NCBI GenBank assembly: GCA_036365455.1
Contig: JAWQUS010000004.1
Span: 9,307,501-9,371,500, forward strand
DNA: 64,000 nt
Reading direction: 5' to 3'
Source of the DNA: Macrosoma leucophasiata
Taxonomy: Eukaryota; Arthropoda; Insecta; Lepidoptera; Hedylidae
The notes under the pieces are model-generated. The model made no database searches and was not told where the DNA came from. It saw only the letters and a program-made list of their open reading frames with translations. Of this stretch, positions 43,015 through 52,897 are shown piece by piece. Every line of letters starts with the position of its first letter. Position 1 is the first letter of the stretch. The translations under genes and the position numbers were made by a program.

Positions 43015-43694
43015 GTGTTTAGATGGGCATGCATATAAATGATGAATCTATACGTTATACAACTATACGTATGAGGCTATGGGAGGTATGCAAGGACAAT
43101 TCTACTTGCAGCTCTATCCTCCCTGGCTAGTGGAAGATTGAAGAAGAGTGTTTTATATTAGCATGCACATATGAAGAGAGTTATCATTATCTATTCCAAA
43201 AGAAAACAATTAATTTGATGGCTACCTTGTATTGATTTTCACAATTATTATTTACGAATATGATTTTTGTACAACATTGTGTGTAAGATAATAATATAAA
43301 CGAAAAAATCTGTCACAATAATTTATGCAGTGTGTTGAATAATTAAAATTTATATGTCGTGTCTATCTGCTTTCAACATTCATAAAATATCTTGCAGCTT
43401 AAACTTGCAGCAAGTTTATTTAACTATTCTATGACCCTGAAATTATTAAAGCGACTAGCTCGCCAAATGCATTGGAAGCAAAAAAACATTCCATTGCTTT
43501 TTATTACCCTATTATGTGTTAGTCTGCAAATCGGTGACAAAGTCAGATATATGGGGGAGCTCTTCCGTTGAATTATGTCAATGAGGAAATTTCATGTTCG
43601 TTAAATTTCATGAAACTGACGATGCATAAAAAGCCGCACAGATTAAGGCAATCAAAGGGCGTAATACAAAATGGTGTATTTTGCAGAGTAGAAA
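43015..43694. other. Spacer, nothing recognised
   Basis: No supported features. Confidence 0.5.
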
Positions 43695-43870
43695 AAGTCT
43701 GAAGTCTTTACTTGAATTACTGACTGTGACTCTGACTGACTGACTGATAATTGACGGACTGACTCGGACTTTTACTGTTTTTACGCTGCTTATTACGAAT
43801 ACGAAATATCGTTTTACTTGACACTGGCATTAAGCGTAATAACGATGCCATTATATACAAAAAAAAATTG
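43695..43870 (-). repeat. Family C fragment with (CTGA)n
   Basis: GACTGACTGACTGATAATTG tract, then ATACGAAATATCGTTTTACT, TGACACTGGCATTA and GCGATGCCA-like end, as in 45900-46042. Confidence 0.65.
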
Positions 43871-44264
43871 CACTTTCCCATAGTAACATGACAGCTGACG
43901 TGAAAATGTCATACAAAATATCTGTCAAATCAATTTAAAAACGGAACCGACTATATGTTTTGGGTTTTGGCAGAATTACCCTTAAAGTTGGTAATTGCCA
44001 TCAACCAAAAGAAAAATAAGACTTTAAGTTTCCGGTGTCTACTTTTTAAATTGACCTCATTGCTTATTATAATTTTTCTTAAACTCAGTAGATTTTTTTA
44101 TATGGGATTGTTAATAACATCAAAATTAATCAACTTACATTATTCGTTCCTACCAATTCACTTTTATAGTGCACGAATATTGAAGCATCTATAAAAAAAT
44201 AAAATTAGGTAAGTAAGTTTTAGGTAAATATATTTAGGCTATGGTAGTCAGTGGCGGGTCCGAC
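43871..44264. other. Spacer, nothing recognised
   Basis: A 79-codon hydrophobic plus frame (43955-44194) has no start context or family resemblance; AT-rich low-complexity translation is likely. Confidence 0.4.
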
Positions 44265-44407
44265 ATATCGCCTCTTTACAAGAATAATGTGACATTTCAT
44301 ATAGAACGATTTAGATGAAATGTCACGTTATTCTTCTAAGAATAATGTTGCATTTCATAGAGAACGATTTGGATGAAATGTCACATTGTTCTTGTAAAGA
44401 AGCGATA
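44265..44407. mobile_element. Double-hairpin MITE, copy 1
   Basis: Ends TATCGCCTCTTTACAAGAA and TTCTTGTAAAGAAGCGATA are inverted repeats. Inside are two successive hairpins, each AATAATGT-ACATTTCAT, about 20 nt, ATGAAATGTCAC-TT. A shorter relative is at 57062-57163. Confidence 0.8.
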
Positions 44408-44526
44408 TATAATTTGTATGGCGTACAGACATTTGGTCTAGGTATTTGTGTTATTTTGTGACACTTACGGTACCCACTATAGAGATTTATATCTAGTGTT
44501 AGGCATAGATTTGTTATACTACGTGT

Positions 44527-44651
44527 ACCTTAGGAGTGGTAACGCATCTGCATTTTGATCTTGGTCTTTGTGAGGGTGTCAGGCTGCAGTCATCACTAAG
44601 ATCAATGTGAACTGCACGCTTGTTTGCCACTTCCATTACATACATTAAAAA
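44527..44651 (+). mobile_element. SINE-A, 3' half
   Basis: CCTTAGGAGTGGTAACGCAT to CCACTTCCATTACATACATT and an A run; 5' truncated, as in ordinary retrocopies. Confidence 0.8.
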
Positions 44652-45207
44652 AGATACTCGTACATTATTCTCAAATATATTTAAATGAATCAAAACTTTC
44701 ACAGGAACAAAACTCACTGTCATGAACAAACTCGTTTAAACTGAAATTAATCAAAACAGTCGGTACGCATAGTGTATAACTTTAATTTGACTAGATCGTT
44801 CACTAACGATTGTTGATTAAACAATACATTTTGCAATTCTAAAATAACATTAACTAAACGAACGGAAACTGTTTTTGTAGTTTGAAGCTTTTATTGATTT
44901 AATGGGGTTAGGTTCGGGGGTGATCTGTGGTTCGGTTGCACCAAAATCATTGTTAGAGCTAGGGTTTCTGTCAACTGAAACAATAACGGTAGTTAACACT
45001 GCATATTATGCATTGCAGCAGCGTATTTTTGACATTCAAAATCAGAATCAGAAATTTGTTTATTCATTTAGGATGAATTAATAAATCATACGTAAACATC
45101 ATATGAATTGACAATTGATATACATGTCAAATTAACAAACAATAATAAATATAATCAAGAATATCAAACTATAACCAAGATAAAACTAAAACATTATTAG
45201 AGTTTTT
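44652..45207. other. Spacer, nothing recognised
   Basis: No supported features. Confidence 0.5.
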
Positions 45208-45679
45208 ACTGGTGGTAGAGCTCCAGTGACAGAGCTCGCGGGAGTAGGCGCCGCTTAATAGTAGTGTTTAGCACTAGGTACCGTGTTCCAATCAGGTGGT
45301 AATTTACAGCGCTGTCATTTCCCGTTGAACTGCGAGGTGTCCAGTCGGTGAGGGTGGAACTTCTCTCTCTTAGGCGGGTAGTACGGTGTAGGTAAAGAGA
45401 CGGTGGCACCATTTCAAACAGTTCAGCAGAGCACTCACCATTGTAGAGACGGTACAACACGCACAGACTCCCAATGTCTCTGTGCAGGCTCAGATGTTCG
45501 AGCCTGTCAGTAAGTCTTGGATCGTTAACAATACGAACGGCGCGTTTTTGTAGAGAGTCAAGTGGACCAAGCTGGTATTTGGGGGCTCCCGCCCACAAAT
45601 GAGAGCAGTATTCCAGATTTTTGTTTACCATCAACGTAAACTGTATGTCTGCTTGTTTGCCACTTTATGACATAAAAAA
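45208..45679 (+). mobile_element. SINE-A whose centre is replaced by a LINE fragment
   Basis: SINE-A 5' part 45208-45326 (ACTGGTGGTAGAGCTCCAGTG to GCGCTGTCATTTCC) and 3' part 45623-45679 (CATCAACGTAAACTGTATG to CATAAAAAAAG). The normal SINE centre of about 120 bp is missing and 296 bp of minus-strand LINE sits in its place. Confidence 0.8.
45327..45622 (-). pseudogene. Jockey-like LINE RT C-terminal fragment inside SINE-A
   Basis: About 99 open codons on the minus strand: NLEYCSHLWAGAPKYQLGPL, DSLQKRAVRIVNDP, DRLEHLSLHRDIGSLCVLY, NGECSAELFEMVP, HRTTRLRER. Frame continues into SINE sequence, which is only fortuitous coding. Same family as 47715-48195. Confidence 0.8.
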
Positions 45680-45691
45680 AGTTACCGGGGG

Positions 45692-46042
45692 TTTTGGCGG
45701 GGTAGCTTGAAAGATGCGTGTGGTGCTCTTATTTTATTTCATTTTCTTGGTGTATTTTTGAGTTATATTAAATAAAGACGGTGGCATTTTGTTTGATATA
45801 GGCTTATTACAGTGCTCGTGTATAGTGAAATAGAATAACAGTGCGAAATCACGTTCTTTCGGGTTGCCTCCAAAACTTCATTGTAAATGTTCTGGTAAAG
45901 TAGCCATCGCTTTACTCGAATCGACTCTGACTGACGAACTGATAAATTGACTGACTGACTCTGTCTTTTACGCTGCATAATACGAATACGAAATATCGTT
46001 TTACTTGATACTGGCAATATGCATAACAAGCGATGCCATTAA
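45692..46042 (-). repeat. Family C, long copy
   Basis: Inverted relative of 5945-6338 with the blocks AAACTTCATTGTAAATGTTC, TGGTAAAGTAGCCATCGC and ATCGTTTTACTTGATACTGG, and a (CTGA)n tract at 45925-45960. Confidence 0.75.
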
Positions 46043-46439
46043 ATTAAAAAAAAAACATCTGTCATCAAACATCATCAACAGACAGATAATTGACAATAAT
46101 AATACAATTAACCAGCGACTCTCGGCCGGATAGAGTAAAGTTAATAGTGTGTGGTTATAGCAACCCAGCCTTAGTTACGCAGTTATGAGATAATACAGGT
46201 ACTCAAATTTTCCTTTGTTCTGAACGGACTAATTTATCATCGTTACAACCTTTTGTCAACTCATATAGGTAAGTACTTATGTACTTATATGACAAAGTAA
46301 GCAATATTGTTCGTTATGTAAGTTATTTATGGGGTATTTGGGTATTTATTATTAGTTGTAAATTAACGTTAACTAGGTATATAATTTTGTTTGCGTCGCG
46401 CCGTTACAACTACTTGCCACTGGTCACTATTGAAGTATT
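46043..46439. other. Spacer, nothing recognised
   Basis: No supported features. Confidence 0.5.
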
Positions 46440-46495
46440 CTTCTGCCAGTGCAGTCAGCCAACCGAAAAATTGTGGTCAAACCATTTCAATCTAA
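46440..46495 (+). repeat. Family D scrap
   Basis: CCAGTGCAGTCAGCCAACCG, then TTGTGGTCAAACCATT. Confidence 0.5.
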
Positions 46496-46504
46496 TGGTA
46501 GTAA

Positions 46505-46763
46505 TGGCCTTATTACACGACACGGTATTCAGGGTCCGATAGCAAGGGTCAGGCTAGTGTCATAACATTTAGGGCTTTTAGGGAGTTAGGGTCCCTAATT
46601 AGGGCGACCGAAGCGGCCCGGTCAGCCTAACTACACTCAGTACAAATATGAACAGTATGGAAACTACGTACAAAACGTTCAAAACAGCACACTCACACAA
46701 ACGCTCGATGCCACGCCCACCCTTTCTGCCGAACTCTGAATACAGTGACGTGTAATAAGGCCA
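46505..46763. mobile_element. 259-bp MITE with TGGCCTTATTACACG ends
   Basis: TIRs TGGCCTTATTACACG and CGTGTAATAAGGCCA extend inward with mismatches (GTATTCAG / CTGAATAC). Flanks TAA (46502-46504) and TAG (46764-46766) could be a mutated TAA duplication. The core contains GTTAGGGTCCCTAATTAGGG. No transposase. Confidence 0.8.
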
Positions 46764-46766
46764 TAG

Positions 46767-47289
46767 TTAATTTTAAAATTGATTGGAAAATAACGATGAA
46801 TATTGGAGGTGTCGGCCGTGTGGGGAAAATAAAACCGCCTGGGAACTTTCAACATAGATGTTTCCTAAACCTTAGTAAGTAGGTATCATAATAACAATGT
46901 AGATTATGAGTATATGCGAAAATAACAGCCTACAAACCGCAATAACTTCGAAATGAATTGAAATGTAAGCCGCAGCCATGCTAATTTATGTAAAACTTGA
47001 ATTGCACTTCACACCGCTAAAATGCAACGCTAAGTTTCTTCAATTCTTTGGCCCAGTTTCAATAAAAACGATTGAAACTTCGGTAGCTCCAGTCAAAATT
47101 TAACCGACGAATTGCGAATTATACCAAACTGTAGCTGGTAGTTTATTAATTTTGTTAGTACATTTTCACACTGTAGTAGGTAAGTTATATTTTAATTTTA
47201 CTTTATTTTTATAACAATTGGTATATAATAAGAATGTTATTTATACCTGACTACTTTCGTCACCAAGCGTTATGGCATAGGTGTATTAT
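46767..47289. other. Spacer, nothing recognised
   Basis: No supported features. Confidence 0.5.
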
Positions 47290-47372
47290 GGTATATCCCC
47301 CTCGTGGGGAGGATTAGTTCCAGCAGTAGACATTTTTCGACTGAAATGATGGTGATGGTGATCAGATGTTAT
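47290..47372 (+). pseudogene. RTE-type LINE 3' end
   Basis: TTCCAGCAGTAGACATTTTT, CGACTGAAATGATGGTGATG: last codons and GATGGTGATG tail. Confidence 0.6.
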
Positions 47373-47714
47373 TTGATGTGATAAAATTGAATATTGAGTA
47401 TTGATTTTTTAATGATAGTGTGGCCTACTATTCTTTCATTTTACCATTATGTGGAAGGAATGGCTCCTTGCAAGAAGTTTGCCAATCGCTGAGCTTTAGT
47501 GTTGCAAATAGATAGTTCCATAAAAACATAAAATCCACGAAGTCTACGCGAGCCGTAGACTTCAGGAATTTTATTAATAGACAGATCTCAGTCACACGGC
47601 ATCCATCAAGATTCTTTTTACCATGGAAACATGTAATCTCAAGATCGTCTCAAGGACTGAAATCTGTCTATAAAAACTGGTTAAGTTATTTTGGTTTTAA
47701 GTCAAAAGATTGAA
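47373..47714. other. Spacer with a small hairpin
   Basis: GAAGTCTACG-CGAGC-CGTAGACTTC at 47539-47563; nothing else recognised. Confidence 0.5.
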
Positions 47715-48195
47715 AGACAAGCAAATGAGCCACATGATGGCAAGTGGTTACCGTCGCCTATGAACATTTGCAACATCAGGGGAGTTGCCAACGCTCTGTC
47801 AACCCTGACGAACTCTTTTGACGCCAGTTTTGAAGAACCCCATATTGCGCCGGAGGAACACCTCAGAGGATAGTTCGTTCCATTATTTGCACGTTCTGGG
47901 CAGGAATGAACGCGCGAATCAATCACGCAAATATCCAATCTATACGGGTGGAACTTCTCTCGTCGGCGGGTGGTGCGATGGAGGATTGAAGACGATGGCA
48001 CCAGATCGAACAGCTCATCAGAGCACTCACCATTGTAAACGCGGTAGAAAATAACAGACACCCGATGTCTCTGCGCAGACTCAAATATTCGAGTCGATCT
48101 GTGTTCCTGGGTCGTTGGCGATTCGAATAGCACATTTCTTAATGAAGTTTAACCAAGCTGGTATTTGGGGGCTCCAGCCCAAAGATGAGAGCAGA
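47715..48195 (-). pseudogene. Jockey-like LINE RT C-terminus and 3' end
   Basis: From 48195 (minus): CSHLWAGAPKYQL-like start, then RNDPGTQIDSNI/LEYLSLRRDIGC, NGECSDELFDLVPSS, HRTTRRREKFHPY, then an F-P-TSRLW-like finish (VFL RRNMGFFKTGVKRVRQG). At least two frameshifts. It breaks at the same upstream point (GAGAGCAG) as the copy at 45327-45622. Confidence 0.8.
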
Positions 48196-48542
48196 TGGCT
48201 CTATGCCGGAAATCACAGGTCCATACACGAAATTCGTCATGAAATTCCATTCATTCTATTGTGATCCGAAATTGTAAACTGTAGTGTGAATACACCTTAT
48301 GTGTAGGTACACCTTTATGGGTATGCAGGTAGTTCGACATTGGATTAAGTTACGGGCGCTCGAACGCATGTTGAATTTTAGACCGTTAGTTTTGTGATAA
48401 TTACACCTTCATTGTAACATAATGTCGAGTTTAAACTCATATACGTCATTATAGATTATTGCAAATACTGGTAATTGGGATATTTTATGAAACATTATGT
48501 TTGCTGAATTAAATAAGTTTTATGAAACTGAAAATTAAGCCT
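48196..48542. other. Spacer, nothing recognised
   Basis: No supported features. Confidence 0.5.
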
Positions 48543-48616
48543 TTTTAGACTTCCGTACCTAAAAGATAAAACGGGACCGTATTATTACTAAGCCTCCGCT
48601 GTCTGTCTGTCTCTCT

Positions 48617-48648
<32 letters not shown>

Positions 48649-48770
48649 CCAGGCAGTATCTCATAAACCGTGACAGCTAGAAAACTGAAATTTTCACAAT
48701 TTATCCATTTCCATTGCCGCTATAACAACAAATACTAAAAATAAACCCCATGAAATAAACTTGTTTTTTT
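48543..48770 (-). repeat. Dispersed repeat N, inverted copy
   Basis: TTCCGTACCTAAAAGATAAA, a GTCTGTCTGTCC tract, CCAGGCAGTATCTCATAAAC, and TTTTCACAATTTATCC match the reverse complement of 26230-26430. Confidence 0.75.
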
Positions 48771-49290
48771 TTTCATATTTATGCTCAATATAGATATTAA
48801 TTAATTATAAAGACGCTTAATTTTTTTACAGTATATCAAGATGTATAGGTATTACCTTACATAATAAATAAATCAAAAGAAAGTAGGTACCAAAACGGGG
48901 TAAGATAGTAGATAGGTACGTATGACTATGTTCCGGTATATAATTATATTCCTAGCTACAGCGGGCTATATTACGGCTTTATCTATAAATACTGCGACAT
49001 AATATACATACTTAGGTGGTAAGAAAATGGAAAGAAAGAATAAAACAGGTCAGTATAAAAACCCTCGGTGTGATGAAATAAGTATTCGATAGAGATACTA
49101 ATCAACAATTCGTAATGCTATAACATAAATTTATACTGTATAAAAGTGATCGCGAGGTGAAGGAATTCTGCATTAGGTATGCAGCAGATTTAAGTGCCTC
49201 TTAGCGCTAGTTTGTTTCTTTAAGTGTTTCTTACTGTGTAATTACTGTGTAATTACTTCCACTGTGGCAGAGTAATATAGGTATACAGAT
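48771..49290. other. Spacer, nothing recognised
   Basis: No supported features. Confidence 0.5.
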
Positions 49291-49419
49291 TTTTTTTATG
49301 TAATGAAAGTGGCAAACAAGCATGCAGTTCACATTGATGTTAAGCGATGACTGCAGCCTATAGACACCCACACAAAGACCAGAGCTCAAAATGCAGATAC
49401 GTTACCACTCCTGAGGTCG
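49291..49419 (-). mobile_element. SINE-A, 3' end
   Basis: TTTTTTTATGTAATGAAAGTG to CGTTACCACTCCTGAGG; 5' truncated. Confidence 0.8.
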
Positions 49420-49420
49420 G

Positions 49421-49510
49421 CAGGGTTTCCCAACCTTTATTTTGCCGAGCCTCCCCGAGACAAAAATAATGTTTTCATGCCCCCCTTAAGTAAGTTTCAA
49501 CAAAAATTAG
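49421..49510 (+). mobile_element. Single hAT-like terminus
   Basis: CAGGGTTTCCCAACCTTTAT, then CATGCCCCCCTTAAG resembles the CAGGGGTTCCCAACC ends of hAT-type elements and MITEs. The opposite end was not found, so this is a fragment. Confidence 0.5.
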
Positions 49511-49925
49511 GATCGCACATTTTTTCATTAATTAAATTATTTAATTTTTAGTATTTCAAATAGGTTGAATACAGATACAATATATTAAATAAGGATAATG
49601 AACGAAAGAACACGTTTGAAAATCATTAAGTACTTTCACATTTACATTTTTTATCAGTCAATCAATCAACAAGCTATTACCGTCCACAGATGGAGGCCTC
49701 TTTCAGGTCGCGCCACAAATCTCTATCCTCCTAAAGTTGTCAGTACGAAGACTCTTACACTACGACGGACAAGACGTGGTCGCCTCTCTGGGAAACGTCT
49801 GCTCCAACAATTGTCGGCCAGATATTACCGACCTACTGCCACTTCAACGTGCTAATCCTATGTCAATAACTGACTTTGCCTTTGATTATTGCTCCGTGAC
49901 ATAATTATAATCTAAATATACCAAC
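49511..49925. other. Unrecognised stretch, slightly GC-richer
   Basis: 49680-49860 (CCAGATATTACCGACCTACT) may be an older LINE part leading into the RT fragment below, but the translation is not recognisable. Confidence 0.35.
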
Positions 49926-50065
49926 CATTAGCGTGGCTCTCAAAAAGGACAGAAACAACAGAGCGCCGGGTGATGGCGGAATTACTACTGAACTCCTGAA
50001 AGCAGGCGGAAGGCCAGTATTAGAAGCTCTTTAAAAATTGTTCAATTTCGTTATGGGTGAATTTC
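49926..50065 (+). pseudogene. RTE-type reverse transcriptase N-terminal fragment
   Basis: Reads ALKKDRNNRAPGDGGITTEL, LKAGGRPVLEAL, stop, KLFNFVMGEFL. The NN-APG-DGI--E--K-GG pattern opens the RT domain of RTE elements. The only RT N-terminal piece in the window. Confidence 0.7.
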
Positions 50066-50660
50066 TCAAGCATAAATTTTAGACGGCGTCGCTGAAAATC
50101 GTATCTTAAACTACATATATTTAATACAGTTTATTTTTTTAGGATAATAGACTTATATTTCTTGATGAGGCCATTAATATATTTGTAGAAAATATTTTGG
50201 AAATTAGAGAAAAAACAAAATGCGCGTCCACAATCTGTTTGTCTTGTATTAACCACCGTTCAAATAAAACTACGCTGGTTTACCAGAAATAACTAATGTT
50301 ATTTCTATTTAGCGTTAGTTATTCTATTCGATGACAATTTTATTATTTTATTTAGTGCAATACTTTATCCTAGAGGGAATCAAACAGGGCTGTCCGCGCA
50401 AAATCAAAAATTTTGGTGGGAATAACAAAATCATTAATAAGCTCGTACACAATACATTTTTAAGGATGACATTTCTACCATTCTCTTCGTTTAGTAGGAT
50501 ACTCACGGGGAGCAATGACAGTTTCGTGCTATCCTGTTGTTATTTCAATAAAAATAATGTTTTAAATAGTCGAATTAAAATAAACAAATGAAGATTTTTT
50601 CATTACCCTCTTACCTTATCAAGTGTGAACACACGATTTTATAATAATTAAAAATCTGTA
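50066..50660. other. Spacer, nothing recognised
   Basis: Open frame 50331-50591 has no family resemblance. Confidence 0.4.
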
Positions 50661-50666
50661 AATTAG

Positions 50667-50850
50667 CACTGGTAGTGGAACCGGATCTGGTAGTGGATCA
50701 GGATCAGACTCTGGTTGTGAATCAGGATCAGACTCTGGTACTGGATCAGGATCTGGTAGTGGATCAGGATCAGGCTCTGGTTCTGGTAGTGGATCAGGAG
50801 ATGACGGCGGGTGTGGATCGGATTGTGGAAACGACGATCAGCATGCATGA
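50667..50850 (+). CDS. Candidate terminal exon encoding a Gly-Ser repeat protein, or a minisatellite
   Basis: After an AG at 50665-50666, about 60 codons run open to TGA at 50848: alternating Gly-Ser, with SGSDSG and CESGSDSG variants, then an acidic, non-repetitive end DDGGCGSDCGNDDQHA with two Cys. The first in-frame codons upstream hit a TAA (50659) and no ATG is available, so it can only be coding if spliced; the polypyrimidine tract is poor. DNA units are GGATCAGGATCA and GGTAGT/GACTCTGGT hexamer mixes, so a simple-sequence array with a chance frame is the main alternative. Confidence 0.3.
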
Positions 50851-50884
50851 TATTATGTCCAATTACTTATTTAAATATGTACGA

Positions 50885-50995
50885 GTATGTATCTTTACGC
50901 CAAGTCCCTTACACCACACCTCCCGTGCTTCTTCTTCATTCATCATTCTCTTCAAACATGCCCACCGATTCTTAAGACTTTTGACCTCACCCTCC
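50885..50995 (-). mobile_element. LINE-F 3' end, outer part (interrupted)
   Basis: GTATCTTTACGCCAAGTCCC, CACCTCCCGTGCTTCTTCTT, AAGACTTTTGACCTCACCCT; breaks off where repeat G begins and resumes at 51509. Confidence 0.8.
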
Positions 50996-51192
50996 TAAGA
51001 TGCTCCAGTATCTGTGTGACAATATTTATGCTAAATCTCTAAGGCGGTAGGCAGAGAAATGTCAAACATCTGTCTTTAACAGCCACGACGCCGCGCCGTC
51101 AAGAGAAGCTGGAAGTGGCTACAAAATGTAAAGTGATACATGAAGCGCGCGGCGGCCACTAGTGGCCGGTGATCGACACTATTTAAATACAT
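50996..51192 (+). repeat. Repeat G, copy 2, inside LINE-F
   Basis: Near-identical to 12215-12411. Directly followed by the mirrored sequence that forms the palindrome at 51172-51206. Confidence 0.85.
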
Positions 51193-51206
51193 TAAATAGT
51201 GTCGAT
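51172..51206. repeat. 15-bp palindrome joining repeat G to SINE-A
   Basis: Arms ATCGACACTATTTAA and TTAAATAGTGTCGAT with a 5-nt spacer. The left arm belongs to repeat G; the right arm is absent from the other copy of G (12405-12420). Confidence 0.9.
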
Positions 51207-51209
51207 TTT

Positions 51210-51508
51210 ACTGGTGGTAGAGCTCCAGTGACGGAGCTCGCGGGCGTAGGCACCACCGCATTACCTAATATACTTGCCGCTAAATGGTAGTGTTCAGCAC
51301 TATCGTGTTCCGGTCAGGTGGTAATGTACGGCCCTGTAATTTCCGGCACAGAGGCATAACACCCTTAGGCCTCAGGAGTGGTAACGCATCTGCATTTTGA
51401 CCTTGGTCTTTGTGTGGGTGTCTATAGGCTGCAGTCATCACTTAACATCAATGTGAACTGCATGCTTGTTTGCCACTTCCATTACATAAAAAAAAAAAAA
51501 AAAAAAAA
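51210..51508 (+). mobile_element. SINE-A, best-preserved copy
   Basis: About 300 bp from ACTGGTGGTAGAGCTCCAGTG to CACTTCCATTACAT followed by about 20 A. Internal order: CTCGCGGGCGTAGGCACCACC, CTTGCCGCTAAATGGTAGTG, GTTCCGGTCAGGTGG, GGCCCTGTAATTTCCGGC, AACGCATCTGCATTTTGACC, GGGTGTCTATAGGCTGCAGT, ATCACTTAACATCAATGTGA. No ORF and no clear tRNA box B, so the head origin is open. The long pure A-tail and consensus sequence indicate recent insertion. About 19 full or partial copies lie in this window, making it the dominant family. Confidence 0.9.
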
Positions 51509-51650
51509 GACAGTACTCGACTTATTTGGTCGTGGTAGGTCAGTCTTGGTCTTTCTGGGCCTCTGCAATCATCCACATTCGCATTGTATATCTGTTTAGT
51601 CATTCGCTCATTCGACATTCTTTCTATATGCCCGAATCAACATATTATAA
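51509..51650 (-). mobile_element. LINE-F, inner part resuming after the nested insertion
   Basis: GACTTATTTGGTCGTGGTAG, GTCAGTCTTGGTCTTTCTGG, CTCTGCAATCATCCAC continue the sequence found unbroken at 42010-42135. Confidence 0.8.
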
Positions 51651-51697
51651 TTTTTTTTATTCATTGTACTTATAATTCCGTAGAAAATGAAATGTAA

Positions 51698-51743
<46 letters not shown>

Positions 51744-51842
51744 CAATTGCTGATCGTTAGTCTCGCTAAAACTCGAGAATTGCTGGACTGATTTAACAAA
51801 TTTTGGTTTTAAATGATTTTTGGAAGTCCAAGGAAGGTTTAA
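51698..51842 (+). repeat. (TA)n microsatellite and repeat L, copy 2
   Basis: About 20 TA units, then AAATCAATTGCTGATCGTTA, GTCTCGCTAAAACTCGAGAA and TTTTTGGAAGTCCAAGGAAG as at 19166-19266. Confidence 0.8.
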
Positions 51843-51904
51843 ATTACTATACGTAGGATCATTACATATTCTATGCCTGAGGTATGAAAGATTCAACTCA
51901 TTTC

Positions 51905-52240
51905 AATTCAATCACTCCAGCCGAGAGACGTTCACAGATGGACAGTGCCTTACCCAAAGACAGTGACAAGGTGACAACAGTGTTATGTCCTGCGTCATTA
52001 TGGGAGAATATGCCATAATCGCCACGCTTGGAACTATTGAAAGGCGAATTGGCAATCGGATCGCAATGAATTTATCGTGGGACAGTGTGGGATGGGTACA
52101 TAGACCCATCCCACGTTATACATTTACTACCGCCCTACAGGAATGGTTTGACCGCCATTGTGCGGTTAACTGACTGCACTAGCCTAAGAATTCTCCTCCG
52201 CTAGAGGACGATGGTATCGTCAAGTCCCGATTATTACTCA
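51905..52240 (-). repeat. Family D, longest copy
   Basis: Minus order: ATCGGGACTTGACGATACCA, GAGAATTCTTAGGCTAGTGC, AGTCAGTTAACCGCACAATG, GCGGTCAAACCATTCC, TAGGGCGGTAGTAAATG, ATCCGATTGCCAATTCGCC, and an RTE-like end ACTGTCCATCTGTGAACGTC. Relatives: 8740, 21840, 29305, 46440 and 63440. Its end resembles RTE tails, so it may be a SINE or LINE UTR mobilised by RTE. Confidence 0.65.
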
Positions 52241-52261
52241 CGTGATAATAAAATGAAATGA

Positions 52262-52495
52262 AACAATGATTCTAAATAAATAATACCTAATAAAATACGC
52301 TTACTCTCACAGTCCCACAGTAGGTACAAACCTGTGTCGTGGGTGCTGTTGTACACATACAACACATACACAAACACCCAGACCCGAAACAAATTTCTGT
52401 AGGCCATACAAATATTTGTCCCGATGCGGGGATCGAACCCGCGACCCTTCGAATCAAACGGTCATCTCACACCACTCGACTAGCCGGGTCGTCAA
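52262..52495 (-). mobile_element. SINE-C, second copy
   Basis: Minus strand from 52495: GACGACCCGGCTAGTCGAGT, box B GGGTTCGATCCCCGC, TTTGTTTCGGGTCTGGGTGT, CAGGTTTGTACCTACTGTGG and GTAAGCGTATTTTATTAGG. Aligns along its length with 8927-9150. Confidence 0.8.
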
Positions 52496-52897
52496 ATCAA
52501 ATAATCAAACCATGGCTTTTCTACACCACCACACACCATCAATAAGTCATACCTTTTCGTCTACGGTTTTTAACTGAAAGTCATAATCATATTTCGGTAT
52601 AAAATGTTTTCTCCAAACAGTGGGTACCTTAAGTCGGTAACTAGTTCAGAACTTCACGAATAACAGCTGGGTACAAGTATCAATCACACGCTCTGCGGGT
52701 AAACATCGTTAGGAACCTTTCCATTAAACATAAACCATCGGTATTTTGTGAAAACGTTTTTAGAAGTTATTCGTTTGTTTGTTACGTACAAAAGAGATAA
52801 TTAATTTAGACGCTACGTTTTGAACTACCTAAGCAAGTAGGTACTTAAAAGTACATAGGTATATGTAAATCTTTACTTTCACTTATTTATCCAATTG
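52496..52897. other. Spacer, nothing recognised
   Basis: No supported features. Confidence 0.5.

Noticed and set aside
45208..45634. Single 142-codon minus-strand gene
   Set aside because: The second part of the frame is SINE-A sequence read by chance; only the first 99 or so codons are LINE-derived.
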